NCBI RefSeq assembly: GCF_002250655.1 | Contig: NZ_NOZR01000038.1 | Location: 1 to 40,167 of the forward strand | Direction: 5' to 3' | Source of the DNA: Mycolicibacterium sphagni | GTDB lineage: Bacteria; Actinomycetota; Actinomycetes; Mycobacteriales; Mycobacteriaceae | DNA length: 40,167 bases | Shown: positions 40,090-40,167 of the stretch, in pieces | How positions within the stretch are numbered: the first letter of the stretch is position 1 | Layout of the letters: each line of letters opens with the position of its first letter | Position numbers and translations under genes: made by a program | Notes under the pieces: model-generated | The model's database searches: none | What the model was told of the DNA's origin: nothing | The model's input: the letters and a program-made list of their open reading frames with translations, nothing else

Positions 40090-40167
40090 GTGCGCAAAGA
40101 GGACATGATTCTGATCAGCGTCGATGACCATATCGTCGAGCCGCCTGACATGTTCAAGAATCACTTG
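40090..40167 (+). CDS. Amidohydrolase family protein, N-terminal fragment (cut by window end)
   Basis: Only the first 26 codons are in the window, starting with GTG at 40090 after AGAAGG (40078-40083). The peptide opens MRKEDMILISVDDHIVEPP and continues DMFKNHL. The DDHIVEPPDMF pattern is the start of mycobacterial amidohydrolase-2 (metal-dependent TIM-barrel) proteins, in which the early D-x-H provides metal ligands. Function beyond hydrolysis of an unknown substrate cannot be given. The palindrome directly upstream suggests it is an inducible gene. Confidence 0.7.
   Translation, partial: MRKEDMILISVDDHIVEPPDMFKNHL

Overview
The window looks like a chromosomal segment of a non-tuberculous Mycobacterium (Mycolicibacterium-type). 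The DNA is GC-rich. It carries a SigK/RskA locus with the UfaA1-type fatty-acid methyltransferase operon, a SigF-family sigma factor, a WXG100 (ESX-type) gene, and several start codons with almost no leader, all typical of mycobacteria. The species cannot be named from the sequence alone.

1-4460: the right end of an integrated genomic island. It holds a AAA+ ATPase with a large uncharacterised N-terminal region, a divergent unknown gene, about 770 bp of apparently non-coding DNA, and the 3' part of an initiator tRNA gene (anticodon loop to acceptor stem). That tRNA piece is what tRNA-targeted integration leaves as a distal attachment site, so the intact tRNA and the integrase, if present, should lie left of the window.

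4555-18108: a stress and energy cluster. On the minus strand are a P-type H+-ATPase and a phosphomannomutase-like HAD phosphatase. On the plus strand an unusually tight operon encodes a slipin (SPFH), a small membrane-anchored protein, phosphoketolase, a two-span membrane protein and a zinc alcohol dehydrogenase. Each start codon overlaps the previous stop. An MgtA-like P-type ATPase follows, and a convergent GH15 trehalase/glucoamylase-like enzyme closes the block.

18285-23974: an SDR oxidoreductase; a secreted DsbA-like protein with CPYS instead of CxxC; a SigF-family sigma factor behind a near-consensus SigF promoter; an AI-2E family membrane protein; and a TetR regulator divergent from an AurF-type diiron oxygenase coupled to a DUF4873 protein.

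23988-30866: the SigK regulon locus. sigK-rskA and an additional cyclopropane-synthase-like methyltransferase run on plus. The operon FAD oxidoreductase - DUF1365 - UfaA1-like methyltransferase - DUF1295 runs on minus and converges on them. Three promoters of the same form, CCATCC-N15-NCGAAT, sit in front of sigK, the extra methyltransferase and the FAD oxidoreductase. Each places an in-frame start codon 7-8 nt after the -10 element.

30917-40167: a geranylgeranyl-reductase-family flavoprotein; a WXG100 / DUF1023 hydrolase / lipoprotein cassette; a phosphotransferase divergent from a TetR-LysR pair with a 13-bp-arm palindrome between them; an MFS exporter; an enoyl-CoA isomerase-like crotonase; and the first 26 codons of an amidohydrolase behind another palindrome.
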